Source: Zygnema circumcarinatum (Eukaryota > Streptophyta > Zygnematophyceae > Zygnematales > Zygnemataceae). Taken from it: 64,000 nt of DNA. The translations under genes were made by a program, and so were the position numbers. Each line of letters begins with the position of its first letter. The stretch's first letter is position 1. The DNA lies in assembly GCA_037447605.1 (NCBI GenBank), contig CM074806.1, positions 3,949,755 to 4,013,754 on the forward strand, in the 5' to 3' direction. The notes beneath the pieces were generated by a model. It saw only the letters and a program-made list of their open reading frames with translations, had not been told where the DNA came from and ran no database searches. Below are positions 10,674 to 22,468 of the stretch, piece by piece.

Positions 10674-13657
10674 TCAGTCATAGAGCCCCTCCTGATCCCA
10701 CACGTCCACAAGGAAATCCACCATTTCCTGCACAGCGTTCACATCCAAATAACCGCATCACTCACTTGCAGTAGTGAAGGGGGTCAAGAGATGCAGAAAA
10801 AATAAGATCTCTTCATAACTAACAGCTGCATATCTCCTTGTAGCTCGCTCGCCCTGATCCATCTCTCTACGTGCAAATTCAAAGCAAGAAGTCTCGTGAC
10901 AAAAGCCACATACGGACTGCAGTGTCTTCAACATGTCAGTAAAGAAGAGTCTGATTGATACACCACTAAACTTTTTGTGGACAACCCCAAATCGTCCTCC
11001 CGACCAGCCAATGCATCCACCCAAATGATGCAAAAGACTGCGAAAATAGGAAAAGGTCCCACCACTGATGGGAAAAAAAAAAACCAATGGCTTAATTACC
11101 CGCAAAGGCACAGGCTGAGGGAAGGGTCGGCTCGTCGCTAGCAGATCTTCATATGTGGCATCAGAACTGTACCAGAAAGAGCACCGACAGACAGGTAAAA
11201 CAAATGGCCAAAGCTGACTTGCAACGAATGCCTCCATCACATGTTCTCTGCTTCAAGTTCCATAAACAGAATGGCCCTTGTAAAACTCAAACGGGAAGTC
11301 GCAATTGAGTTGAGAAGGCAGAGCTTGCCATGGTCGTGGTAATGGTAGAATAACCCCTACAGTGAGCGGACGAATGCACAAGAATGCACTCCCTTCTCTT
11401 GAAGGTCATCACCGCAAGGAAAAGAGGAACTCACCTGATGCATGCACCTCTGGGCGGTCTGCGATGCCTCGATCGAGAACCCACCCACTGATGCCGTCGA
11501 TCGTTCCATAGAATAAGTGCTGCAGCAGCATCCAACCATCCCATAAGGCCTAGGAATGACTAGTGAACAAATAGCTACTCATATATGGATCACCTTCAGG
11601 TATATAGAAGAGAGACGACGTGAAGATCTATCTTTCAAAAACTAATAGCAGTTTAAAACTGTTGGAAGCATAGCTTGGAGTTACGAGGCACATCTATCAA
11701 AGGTACGGCATGGGCTTCTGTTTTTAGTGAACATAAGGTACTACTCCCTTAGACAGAGCAGCATATATCCATCCTTCATGGCCTAGACCATCTTGTAACA
11801 CCTGCTGTTTTTTAATATGCTAAATTTGATTGTCTCCTTTGTCGCCTAAAACAAAGGATCACACTACAGGATTTAATGATGTAAAGCACGGACATTAAGC
11901 ACCTCAGTCTCAGATGTTTCATTAAAAGCAAATCATAAGTATTCGTATGGACGTTTTAAATCCCCTGCGATTGGACAGGCATCGACTCTCGTCAGAACTA
12001 AACGCATTGGAAACGCACAAAGGCAGGCTATATGATCCCTTAACGAAAATGATGGTCATAGCCAAGGACTTGGCCTACTCTTGCACCAAAGCTACCATCT
12101 CTCAAACTACTTCTGCCAGCAGCATCCACCTAGATTACCTACCCCAGTTCCTTCATTCCATACTAGAACAAGCCACATCAGCCTCTCCTACTTCCTTCCC
12201 AATTCCATACTCGTCTCAAAAGTACCTCTTGAACTTACACCTTTTCCCTCCCCTCTTATCCACGAAAGCAACCACACTCGCACACACCGTGGTTCACAAA
12301 CTCGCCCGAAGTCGCATTTCCCAAAGCCCCCACCGTCGCCTGCATTGGAGTGGAACTCCCACTGAGTGGTGCAGAGGGTGCGGCTGCGGAGGCACGTTCT
12401 GTCCCCCCTCTTGAAGTTGCTTCCCGCTCCATCTCATCGGAGCTGCCGCTCCACCACTCGCCCGGGGGGTGAGCCAGGGCCTGCACAGGCTGGCTCTGCT
12501 CCCCCCCCCTTGGAGGGCCCCTCTTGCGTTTCGATTTTAGGTCAGTCGCGGAAACTCCCTTCCCCTGCTCCGCACCCCCAATACACGTACTGCATCCAGT
12601 AGAGAAGAGAGAAAAGCAGACATGAGGTGGTAGCATCAGGGAGTGGCATAAAGGAACGAGAATGCAGAAAGAGGAGGTATGGGAATAGATGATGCTAACC
12701 CTAACTGACCTATGAGGAGGAGGAATTGTTTCAACGTGATCAGGAACGTGCTAGCAGCCATTTGTTGATTGATTCCATTTGCTAGGTCAAGACACTGACT
12801 CCAACTGAAAGAAAAGCTAAAAAGTCACCAATACCAAACCCAGCGGACATTCCAAAATCACTCCTTGACTGAAGGAAGATAAACTAGGCCATAGCCTGCC
12901 ATCCAAGCAGGGAATCAGCCTCAGGGGAACAGCAGGAGGGGATGATGCAAGGAACAAAGAAATACAGCAGGAGAATTCTGAATGGGAAAACACATGACTT
13001 GGAAAGTCAATGTTTCATCAAACAGCCTATGCGGAATAGAACTAGCTACAAGTGAATTTACCAGAAGTCGCAGCAGAAGCTGAAATGCAGGGTCATAAGT
13101 TAAGGACTTATTACCCAATCAAACCGGCAGCAACCATGAGTAAGGCACAAAAAATGATGCTTCTCTTCAAAAAGAGCAGGTTTTCACACCTCACATTCAT
13201 TTGGAATCTCTTTATACCTCGTTCCTCTCTCCCTGCCTTCCTTCTCTCCCTTCCCCGCCAATCTCCCCATGCTTCCCGTCGCTCTTATTTTTCAAGATTT
13301 TCCTCTTTTGCCCTCACTCTGCCTTCCTCTGCATTCTTTGACAATCCTCTCTCTCCCTCCTATCCCTCCTGCACTTTCTATCACGCCCCTAGATCGCTCA
13401 CTTTCCACATCTCTAATTTTCTCCCCCCCCTCTCTCTCCCCCTCTTCTTTCTCTCTCCTCACACCCCCTTGTCCCTCCACACCCCTTTCTCACACTCCCT
13501 ACCGTACCCTTCCTCCTCCCCCGCCCCGTCATATCTCCCTCTCTCTCTCTATCTCTATCTCGCCCTCTCTATCACTCCAACTCTCTCACACACACACATA
13601 CACACACCTGAATAGGGTGCCTATAGCGTTCGACGCCAGTACAGCAGCACCAGCCAT
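10674..13657 (-). CDS. Gag1-like clamp domain protein (DUF4050 family)
   Basis: Five exons: 13657-13608, 12589-12288, 11519-11435, 11166-11100 and 10727-10674. All phases agree, giving 185 residues. The C-terminal half is the conserved part: EFVNHALILWNDRR..QWVG, then DATYEDLLATSRPFPQPVPL, ending in EMVDFLVDVWDQEGLYD. This matches the plant family annotated as Gag1-like clamp domain proteins, whose biochemical role is not established. The N-terminal exon (MAGAAVLASNAIGTLF) is supported only by phase and a GT donor, so the start is less certain. Residues 17-115 are low-complexity, Ser/Gly/Pro-rich. The exon encoding FVNH and the exon encoding LILWN join across a phase-1 intron exactly where the family motif requires it. 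Confidence 0.83.
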
Positions 13658-14131
13658 GCAGCAGCGCCACCTCCCGGGGCGCGCCCTTTCACCCCCCGCC
13701 CCCCCTACCGCATCCTCCTCCGCCCCTCTCCTCCGCCTGTCTCGCCCTCTCACGAGCGGAAGATCCCCACCACGCGCCTTTTACTGCCACATACAGCAGC
13801 ACTGCACGCCCAGGAGGAGCAGCGACACACAGAAAAGAGAAAGGGGTGGTCCCGAAGTAGCTCCCCGACAGGAAATTTTCCTCTCTGCCCCCAGCAACCC
13901 TAAAAAACCACCCTGCACTGCCCCCAGCAACCCTAAAAAACCACCCTGCACTGCCCCCAGCTCTGTTACGAAAAGAAACTACTTTACTTTACGCAATCCC
14001 TCGCCCAGCGCTACACCCTCGCCGCCGGGAAGCGCAGGGGAACCTTAGTCTGTGTCTGTGAGGCGGCCCTCGGCCCTTCCCTTCCCCTTGCACAGCCCCC
14101 ACCGCAGTCCAAAGCAGCGCAGCCGCAGGGC

Positions 14132-14133
<2 letters not shown>

Positions 14134-14224
<91 letters not shown>
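14134..14224. repeat. (GA)n microsatellite
   Basis: About 45 uninterrupted GA dinucleotides, roughly 480 bases upstream of the predicted start of the Gag1-like gene. Confidence 0.97.
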
Positions 14225-14227
<3 letters not shown>

Positions 14228-14835
14228 GTCGCTAGAGCGGCCCTGCCAGCCAGCGCTCAAAACGTTTCTTTTCTTTTCTTTTTCTTTCAAGGAAAGGGCA
14301 GCGAGAAAAGGCTGCCGGCCAAGGGGAGAAACGTCAGGTTCAAGAAACGTGGGGGGGGGGGAGCACGGGACTGGTTTTTGGAAACAAACTAGTTTTTAGG
14401 GCTCCACGTCAAATGCTGGTTCCTTGCCCATGTTTTTCGTCCTCAATGTTGCAAACTCAGCCCGATTCAGGTTTTTTATCAAAAACCAGGAGCCGCCCCG
14501 CACCTGCGGTTCCAGTTTGAAGCTAGCAAGGAGGTCGGACTGAAGATGGCGACAAAAACGGATCTTCCAATAATAGCACGTCACGTGGCAGCCATTTCTT
14601 CTCTCATTGGCTGTCATGGCCGCAGGTCAATTTTTTTGCTCATTTTGGTCGCCAGGTGGAAATTTCGTTACCTTTTTTACCATAAGATTTTTTTTTTTTC
14701 CCCCTAAAAATAAAGGTGACGCGGAGTTGACTGAAATTTCTGCCGGCGGCGGCATAGGTCCGTACCGTACGGACACGCTTGGCCTCTGCAGAGTCGGCTG
14801 CGGGTAACGACAAAAGGGGCGACTGAAAGTAGCGG

Positions 14836-14897
14836 CTGACTGACTGACTGACTGACTGACTGACTGACTGACTGACTGACTGACTGACTGACTGACT
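14836..14897. repeat. (CTGA)n tetranucleotide microsatellite
   Basis: About 15 perfect copies of CTGA in a row. The unit contains no internal symmetry that would suggest a protein-binding array. Confidence 0.97.
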
Positions 14898-15727
14898 AGG
14901 TTTTATGGTATGGGTTTTTTTTTCTTTGTAGTGTATCTAGACAAAAAAGGTGTGTAAATAGTAATTCCCTTAATATATTATTCCAACAGATGGAGATGAC
15001 GGGTCCTAAAGCTTTCCCAGCACTTGATGTGAATAGGCGACAGTCGGTCTACAGAACTCGGCTTTCAGCAACGGAGCAACCGTGAGTGCCAGATCCATGA
15101 ATGACCAGAGAGAAGAACTTGAATTTTTTTAAGATTGCGAGGATCATTGCTCAACAGCATGAACAACAGAACATGGAATTCATGCGCGCGCTTCACCGGA
15201 GCAGCGCAAGTGGCTCTTACAATTGGACTGTACACCTAGGAACGAAGGGAAAGGAAAAAAAACAGCTGACATCTACACTCGCTCCCGCTCTCACGAGCTC
15301 GCGAGCTCGCCCTCTCCCTCTCTTTCTCTCTCTCTCTCCCGCCCCCCCTGTCTCCCTCTCCATCTCTCTATCATCCGTAGTTCATAACCCCTAAGCACTT
15401 GCCTTCGCTCTCCGTCCTCCCACCGCGCGCTATCTCATCCTTCCTTCCCAAAAGCCTTGCGAAGCTAGGTCCCATCGCACAAGCCCCCTCTCACTCGCTA
15501 CATTGCAAGGCCAACTGCAGCAGAGTAGAAGAACTAGACATTGTATGGCTACAGAGCTCCTGTCCCCCTCCAATCTCTCTCCTCTTGTATATACACAGAC
15601 GAATTACACACACCGCTGTTTTCCTAGATGGAGGTACTCAGCTCCTTAATAAAACCAGCGCTCCTTTAACCTCGACGACCCTCACTTTCTGCCCATGCAC
15701 CATTCCTCTTCTCCTTCTCGCCTTGCG

Positions 15728-18148
15728 TTATCTTCCCTGGGAAGGTGCTCTCATAGCCATGGCTGCCACATAAGCATGATTCAGGGCTTGCTGCGCTTTC
15801 ACCTTCATCAATCTGTGCATGAACTGATCTCTGGACAATGCACGTATATGCCTCAGATACATCTCCACTGACAATAGCCGTCGCTCATTGTCATCTTCCT
15901 GGACCGCCTTTTCCAAGGAATAAAGAATATCTTCGATTGCTAAGTCAGCACAGCTCGCTTCCAGCATCTGCATCGACAATACATCAGCTGGCTCGAACGC
16001 TGCATCGATGTCCAACTCTACCGTTTCTCTGTCGTTAGCCTTCAGCCAGTCTTCTAAGACGTCTGCATTTGTCAACATAACCTGAATGCGGAGAAACCAG
16101 CAAAAAATGGTAAGGATGCAAGAAAAATGGGCTGTATTCAAGAGCTTGCAACCCTAATTCCTTCCATTCAACTCGGTATGCCAATTCTACCGCTTGCAAG
16201 GTGATACTTCCGCACGGTTGTGTAAAGGACATAGCTTGTACCAGTCTTGTGTCCAACTACCGCCAGCAGCCATTCAAACAAAAGAACGACAGGATCTCCG
16301 CAACTGAATTCGACAAAAATACTACGGAATCTACTAACTACCGCAGCTGATATCCTCAGCCCATTTCCCTTCACCTTCAGAGTTACCTTCCGCCAAAGCT
16401 CTAAACGGACTCAATTATCTTTCCTTCGTTAATCCCAGGCTCATGACTGTTGATCAAATTAACTGCGCGGGCCATGATGTCCTTCGCTTACCTGCAACTG
16501 ATGCTCCAGCGCCTCCTTCTCCCTGTTCAACTCTCTCAAACCCCTATCAATCGCTTCCGCTCGTTGATTCAGCAGTTGCTGGTTGCTTATCTGTTGCTCC
16601 AAGTCTTGTAGTGTGTCTTTATTAAGCCTTTGAATATCTTGTTGTAGCTTCTCTGTCAATGTATTGATCGCCTTACGCCTGAAGATCGTCTCAGGATCTT
16701 CTTGTGGCGGAGGCGGCTTTTGGTAAACGTTCTGATATACCGGCTGCGCTTTTGCCGTGCTGGCATATACCGGCTGGACTTTTGCCGTGCTGGCATAGAG
16801 CGGTGGTTCAAATCCAAACATAGAGGAGCAAACCTGCACTAGTTCTACTAAGTTGGATCTTGGAAAAAGCCATTCCCTCAAATATGGAACATTCACGAGC
16901 CCCGATGCGTCAACAAAAGGATGTCGTGCTTGGATAATCATGTCTTGAGTAGGAACTACATAAAAAAGAGGGGGAGTTTTGGGAAATCCGTCCAATAGCC
17001 ATAACTTCACCGGTATGTTGTAAGTAGCGGACTGGTAGTACATAGGAATCGTCCCAAGCAATCGCAGGAGCTTGGCAGATCGACCATCATTGAAGATGAA
17101 CGATTCAGGCTTTAACTGCAAAAATGCAGACCAAATTCACCAGAAAAAAATGGAAGTGAGCTTCACAAAAATAGAACCATCATATCATTTTGCCGGTATA
17201 TTCTAAGTTGCTCAAAAAAAATCGTAGTAGCCCATAAATAAAAGAGTTTGATTAGTTTAGTTAAACAAAATTTCTTTAAAGCATGCAAACATGAAGAAAT
17301 CCGATATACAAAACGAATACAGAGAAATTCCTGCGAATTCGCCACCTTTATGCTTAACACTATGGCATGACTCACATTGATAATTTAAAATATTGTGCAG
17401 TCCTAGTACTTCAAATTCACTCTTTACGAAAAAAAAGATCCTCCTATATGATGGAAGGGTTAGGAAGAGCAGCGGAATCAGCTTGTTTAGCCCCAACCAA
17501 AAGTTGAAGGACAAGTGGAAAGTACGCCATGCCATGCAAACTCAGCGCTGGATATAAAGTAGGTGCCTTATACTGCACGCTCAAATCCTCTATGAGCGAT
17601 GGGCAGACACATCCAAGGCAAAGTGATGAAACCCCCCGAGACAAAGCAAGAATTGTGCATTTCCACAGCACAAGCACGTAGAAACCCTCTTCTATGATGC
17701 ATGCATCCCCGTCTGGGGACCAGAGAGGATATATGTAGAACAAGCAGCGCGAACCCTTGAACCACCAAAAATTCAGCTAAAGGAAAAAATCAGATTCAGC
17801 GCAGTAGAAGCTGGGACCTCCATACTGGGCGCCCATTTTAGCCTCAATTTCAACCATATATTTTGGTATATCTGCCTCTCTGACGACCAAAGAGTGACAA
17901 GAGGCCAGGCAGAAGAGACAAGAGAATAATGGTTAACATCCACAATGATTTGAATCCTAAAATAAAACACTAGATATACATACCTCCAGAGTGGGAAACT
18001 CCTGCATGACGGCGCAAAGTTGCTGCCGTATAGACCACTTCGAACTCTCTTCATACGGAAGGGCACCCGGCCCTCCCTGTGACAACATACTGTTCAGAAA
18101 CTGCATGATCGCGGCCTGCGGCTGATGCCCATTCATTGCGATCGCCAT
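15728..18148 (-). CDS. VPS23: ESCRT-I subunit VPS23 / TSG101 (ELC-like)
   Basis: Three exons: 18148-17984, 17115-16492 and 16081-15728, giving 380 residues. Exon 1 has PYEESSKW and exon 2 starts LKPESFIFNDG, followed by TYNIPVKLWLLDGFPKTPP and GLVNVPYLREW: the ubiquitin E2 variant (UEV) fold, up to about residue 145. UEV proteins lack the E2 catalytic Cys and bind ubiquitinated cargo. A short linker contains a 10-residue tandem repeat (YASTAKVQPV / YASTAKAQPV). A coiled coil (about 185-260) and the C-terminal steadiness box (LEDWLKAN ... AFEPADVLSMQMLE) follow; the latter assembles ESCRT-I. The product sorts ubiquitinated membrane proteins into multivesicular bodies. The linker is much shorter and less proline-rich than in many homologues. 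The start lies in GCCATGGC. Confidence 0.93.
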
Positions 18149-18541
18149 GGCTGCAGAGCCCTAAGGGCGGAGGAAGAAAATTTCAGGATATGAAAGCAAC
18201 AGGGAAGAACATATATGTCTGTGTCAATCAATACGAATAAAATCTGCACAAATTTGCTGCTTATCAAAGTAAAAAGTGCGGTACAGCCGTGTCTCCAAAC
18301 CCTACAAGCAGCAGGCGGAGGGAGGATAGAGGAAGGCACGAATTGAAGGGCCCCTTCAGGAGGATGCACGAGGTGGGGAGCCGTACTGTACGAACGACGC
18401 GTGTGAATACGGCCCTTTTACTGGCGGCTACAAAATTAGTTCCCTTCAGAAACCCGCACCTGTCACGGTGGGATCCGATTGACGGAACGTGTGAGGAGTG
18501 GTCGTGATTGGCTGCCCGCTGAGGAGTTTTGCTGAGGAGCA

Positions 18542-18547
18542 CACGTG
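18542..18547. promoter_or_regulatory. CACGTG (G-box) between VPS23 and PIG-C
   Basis: ACACGTGGCA in the shared 1.15-kb upstream region of the divergent VPS23 and PIG-C genes. G-boxes bind bZIP and bHLH factors in plants; use here is inference. Confidence 0.4.
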
Positions 18548-18696
18548 GCAATAAGTTCGGCGTTTCGGCGTCGGTCAAAGTATGAGGAGCTCGGACCACG
18601 CGGAAGGCGCGGATTGGGCGCCACATGTGATGGGGCTGTTAAGCGTATTATTGCGAAACCCGTTATACGACGATTTCTGATCGCGACAATTTCCGT

Positions 18697-18870
18697 CGCG
18701 GCTGCTTTCAGGAGGACTTGAAGCGTGGTTGAGCCTAGGCGTAGGTTTTTGCTTCGAGCTTTTTTCTTGTGAGCTTGGGTTCTTTGCGACCACCTCTGCG
18801 TGGTTCCCCATGATGCTGATGTTGGCCATGTACATTTGATGGCATCATCGCCATCGTGAGATCAATGCCA
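18697..18870 (+). repeat. Dispersed repeat, LINE-3'-end-like, copy 1
   Basis: Matches 57709-57869 along its length (CGCGGCTGCTTTC..., CCTAGGCGTAG, CTTTGCGACCA) and 39053-39147 in its last third. The shared end reads CATGTACATTTGATGGC followed by CGCCATCGTGAG. All three copies lie on the same strand. The layout of a conserved end and variable extent resembles 5'-truncated non-LTR retrotransposon tails (inference). Confidence 0.7.
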
Positions 18871-19293
18871 CATCACTCACAATTTGTGATCATTCACAGA
18901 TATAGCATTTACATAGATTCTGTTTACAGTTGCGTAGAGACATGGAAGGGCAACAAGGTCTGATTCTGCAAGCAAGGGCATGTGAGACTTGCAAATTTCG
19001 AACGAATGTGTTTTCTTTCAAGGGGTAGAGAAAGATTTAACGAGCTGGATTTGGTGGTTCTTAGTAACCAGAGGAACTTACAAAAAAAAAAAAAAAAACG
19101 GGGAAAAAAAAACAGTAGTAGAGGCTTTTGTTTGTCCTGTAACCGCTCACATCCACAAGCAGGTCTCGTTCTGATGGGAATGCAGGAAGAAGGATGATGA
19201 TTACCATTATTTCCGATCTTGGTGGACTTTCACAAGCTGTGAATCTCTGCTTCTGCTCTTCCGCTTTTGCAGCTTTCGCACAGATACTTGTAG

Positions 19294-20556
19294 ATGGACC
19301 TCCACCAGTTTTGCCCGTGGGATGGGCAAGAATACGAGGGCAGCGCTCCATTCTGCGCCACTTGCAGATGCCCGCGGAATTCCGGTGACAGGTGGGAGAG
19401 ATACCGCCCCCCATGGCGGAAGATTCTTTATGAAGAGCAGCCCTATGATGATAATTATACTGACGACACATTCCTGGACGCGCTCGTCACTAACCCTAAT
19501 TTTGTAGAACGCGACTTTTGGTCCGTTGTGCTGCACTCCCTCTTGGTGTCTCAACAGGTATGCACAGTGGTGTTGCTTGTGTTAGTTGCGACCTATTCTA
19601 TGGGAGAAATTCCTCCATTCTGTCGAACAGTTCAAGGGCATTCAACCGCTCCAACAGAAGTCAATCTGCAACAGTTTGAAGCAATCGATGAAATGCGTCA
19701 TCCCGGAACGAATGGCACTGGTGCGATTCTAGGAGAAACATATTCTCAACAGTTACTCACTGCATCTGTGAATCTTCGCGTTGATTCGTCTCCCCACTCT
19801 AGCTGCCAATGCCCGGACCGAAGATCTCTCCATGCAAGCACATTATTGCTTCTGGATTTTACACTTTTGTTGCTCGGCTCTGCAAGCCTTTTGTTGATCA
19901 ATTCAAGGTTGACCTCTTCTTCTTCTGGCAATGAGCAGCACGTTAGCAATTCAGGCTATGGTTTCACTGTCGGGTCTCAATGGCGTTATATCAGAAGCAC
20001 CTCCTTCAACGGCTTCCTCTTCTTCGGCGGAACTTATGCCCTCTCTCCCATACTCCAGACTCTTGCGAGGTCAATAAGCTCTGACACCATTTGTACATCC
20101 ACCATTTTTCTGTTTCTTATACATCTCTTCTTTCATGACTACAGCTATTCACACTTAATCACCGCCAAGTTTTCAGGAAGCGTTTCACTCATGTCGGGGA
20201 TCTTTGCTTCAATTCTGCTCGCTTCTCGCCTACAGTCGCACATCAGCACTTTCGGTTTCGTATTGTTTACTTTGGAGCTCCTTGTACTGTTCCCAGTGGT
20301 TTCACATCACATGAAGATTTTCTCGGAGTCTTTACATTTAGCATTCTCTCTGGCAACAGTTGTACTGACAACCGCCCTCCTTAGGCACATCAGCACTTTA
20401 CTCACAGGAGTCTTCCTCATAGTTATTTTTTGCATTACAATTATATGTCCATATTGGCTCATTAGATTGCAGGAGTTGAAGTTTGAAATAACTGGGCCTT
20501 GGGATGAAGCGAAGCTTGTTACCACTAGTGGAAGGATTGAGATGGAAGACTCATAG
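19294..20556 (+). CDS. PIGC: GPI-GlcNAc transferase subunit PIG-C / GPI2
   Basis: One continuous frame of 420 residues. PIG-C is a multi-pass ER membrane subunit of the complex that adds GlcNAc to phosphatidylinositol, the first step of GPI-anchor synthesis. Recognisable family blocks are WRKILYEEQPYDDNYTDDTF, the SISSDTI motif, LFFHDYS, and the C-terminal CPYWLIRLQEL ... GPWDEAKLV. Several hydrophobic helices lie between. Two oddities were seen. The first is an N-terminal extension before WRKILY containing CPWDGQEY and FCATCRC. The second is a hydrophilic insert of about 70 residues after the first membrane helix (around residues 107-175). Family members are usually near 300 residues. The insert could be a real loop or an unspliced in-frame intron. 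Confidence 0.9.
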   Translation: MDLHQFCPWDGQEYEGSAPFCATCRCPRNSGDRWERYRPPWRKILYEEQPYDDNYTDDTFLDALVTNPNFVERDFWSVVLHSLLVSQQVCTVVLLVLVATYSMGEIPPFCRTVQGHSTAPTEVNLQQFEAIDEMRHPGTNGTGAILGETYSQQLLTASVNLRVDSSPHSSCQCPDRRSLHASTLLLLDFTLLLLGSASLLLINSRLTSSSSGNEQHVSNSGYGFTVGSQWRYIRSTSFNGFLFFGGTYALSPILQTLARSISSDTICTSTIFLFLIHLFFHDYSYSHLITAKFSGSVSLMSGIFASILLASRLQSHISTFGFVLFTLELLVLFPVVSHHMKIFSESLHLAFSLATVVLTTALLRHISTLLTGVFLIVIFCITIICPYWLIRLQELKFEITGPWDEAKLVTTSGRIEMEDS

Positions 20557-20846
20557 AACACTGTCTTGATGATTGGCAGGAACCTCCCAAAGCCGCTTTT
20601 GGTAATAAGGATCGTGTGCAGTGTTCTTACTGATAATGTTTCAACAACAATGTTGCTTTGGCTCATATGCCAACAAACTTGCAAGTCTCATGAAATGGCT
20701 CATAGTGGTGAGCTCAAAGAATTAATGATAGGATTCACAAGGCTTGGCAATGGGCTACATACACAGAAAGTGCTCCATCGCAATTCCTAGAATAGACACT
20801 TTTTAGCCGAACATCTAGATTATCAGAAGTAGGCAGCGGCCCAAAC

Positions 20847-21936
20847 TCATTCTGAGAGTAGCTCAATGTACGATTTGTGTTGAGGGTATTGTTCTAAAAG
20901 CATTTCAGCAGATGCCATTTCAAAATCTTCAAATTCAAAACCCGGAGCAACAGTGCAACCGACCAACGAAAAAGCATTCTCAGGATCTCGTGAGCCCTTA
21001 GCCAACGTACCGTCGCTTCTCTCCTCAAGGTCTAAAGTAGGAAAAGAGGCAAACCATGCCCCTGCTGGCACAACATGTTGAACCTTTTGCCCCCCCAAGA
21101 GGTCGTGCCCAAGAATTGTTTTCTTAAGAGTACCTTCTTGGTCAATCTCCAAAACCTACAATGCAAAAGCAAAAATCAGCCATCCATTTACCTCCCGCGC
21201 CGAGGTTGCAAATTTTGCAAGAACGTTTTTCCTTCCCTCGTCCCGCCTCACCATTTCCATTTTTACAACTCCTCAACTTCTGGTTATTCCACATTTCCCA
21301 CTTTCTATCTGTCATTTACTGCTATTTCCTCTCTTTTTATTTTTCCATGCCTCATCCCTCTCCTGCTGCAACATTCCAAAACGTCAGAAGATTTAATGCT
21401 CTATTTAAGCGCCGAGGAAGTGCCAGGGTGTGTCGCCCTAAGGAGGGCCAGCAGCTTACAGTGAGAGGGTCGCCGTAGTAGAAGTGCCAAACCTCCGCGC
21501 TCGGAATGCGGTGCAGCTTTGAAACAGTGCCACTTGGCACGAGAAAATAGATGGCAGTACTAACCGCTTTGTGGCTCACTTTATCTGCATTCCGCAAGGG
21601 GAGCGAGCGAAAGAGAGAGAGGGAGAGAGATCGAGAGAAAGAGAGAGAGGGCGGAGGTGCAGAACACTACGTCACAAAGGCTTCTTCCAATTTTGAGGCC
21701 CTCTGGGCTAAAATCGTTGCAGACGCATGCAAAAAAGCGCAGATTTTCCCTAACATATTCAAGCTTATGCTCTGCTTTTCAATCCCCTCTTGCGTGCAGG
21801 ATAAGGGCCCACATCCAGGCGGCAGGAGCTCCAGCGGAAGGCCGACCGAAGCATCGCGGAATGTCTCCGAGTAAAATCCTCCCTCCGGGTGCGGCTGCAG
21901 TCCGTACAGCTTCACCAAAGCGCTCAGCGTCGCCAT
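20847..21936 (-). CDS. Cupin-fold protein of the DUF985 (cupin_5) family
   Basis: Three exons: 21936-21813, 21584-21460 and 21155-20847, giving 185 residues. Motifs in order: LQPHPEGGFYSETFRD, VSTAIYFLVPSGTVS, LHRIPSAEVWHFYYGDPL, GAWFASFPTLD, and FSLVGCTVAPGFEFEDFEMA. These are the conserved blocks of DUF985 cupins, with the His/Glu set typical of the metal-binding pocket. No substrate is established for plant members. Exon 1 ends GGA-T and exon 2 starts AT-AAA-GTG, restoring the family string PPGYKVSHKAVS, which supports the junction. The gene is convergent with PIG-C (290 bases between stops) and divergent from FIP37. Confidence 0.92.
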
Positions 21937-22251
21937 GTCCGCACTCCTGCAGATACCTTGCTCACACCCTCTCCCTCTCCCTCTCCCTCAGCCTCAGATT
22001 CAGGGCTGCAAGCACGAGAGCAGCTCCGCCATGGCCAGGGCTAGGCCACCTACGGCTCTACAGCCTGTATCGTTATACCGAATATCGATACGATACGATG
22101 ACATAGACAGTATATAGTTATTCCGATACGATACGAAAAATTACGTACGATATGATCGAGACGAAATCGACTCGGAAACATTTGCTCGATACGGGCACAG
22201 GAGGCGGAGTGACGTGGCGAGGGAGAGGCGGCTTGGCCAATCAGTACTCGC

Positions 22252-22343
22252 CACGTGGAAGTTGTGCTGTAGCGAGCGTGGAGCGTGTGAGGGAGAAGGG
22301 AAAGCCTGTCCACGTGGCAACGGGGAGGAGATCTTGCCACGTG
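22252..22343. promoter_or_regulatory. Three CACGTG boxes in a divergent promoter
   Basis: CACGTG occurs at 22252, 22311 and 22338 (the last two as CACGTGGCA), with CCAAT at 22237, inside the 532-base interval between the DUF985 cupin (-) and FIP37 (+). The spacing and the position between two head-to-head genes point to a bidirectional G-box promoter. Confidence 0.6.
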
Positions 22344-22468
22344 GCAGACTGTGAGGGCGGGCTCTGGAAAGACGGGGGGAGGAGCAGGAAGGGGAAACAA
22401 CGAGAAGAGGAGCTCGAGTTCTAGGGTTTGTTCGCAGGGCGCTCGGAGGGGGACGCGGGGAGAAGACC

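Larger units (their letters stand above)
13658..15727. other. Intergenic region with long microsatellites
   Basis: Two kilobases without a supportable gene. The region contains a GA tract (14134-14224), a CTGA tetranucleotide tract (14836-14897), the palindrome GTCCGTAC-C-GTACGGAC near 14759, and CACGTG at 14582 upstream of the Gag1-like start. At 13900-13960 a 36-base CCCAGCAACCCTAAAAAACC unit is tandemly duplicated. Long open stretches here are by-products of CT-rich sequence. Confidence 0.5.
18149..19293. other. Divergent upstream region of VPS23 and PIG-C
   Basis: Besides the repeat at 18697-18870 and the G-box at 18542, the region carries an A-rich run at 19083-19112. No coding exon was recognised. 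Confidence 0.45.

Noticed and set aside
13269-14048. Open frame of 259 codons, + strand
   Set aside because: Pyrimidine-rich sequence giving Ser/Pro/Leu runs. It overlaps the first exon of the Gag1-like gene on the other strand and has no recognisable domain.
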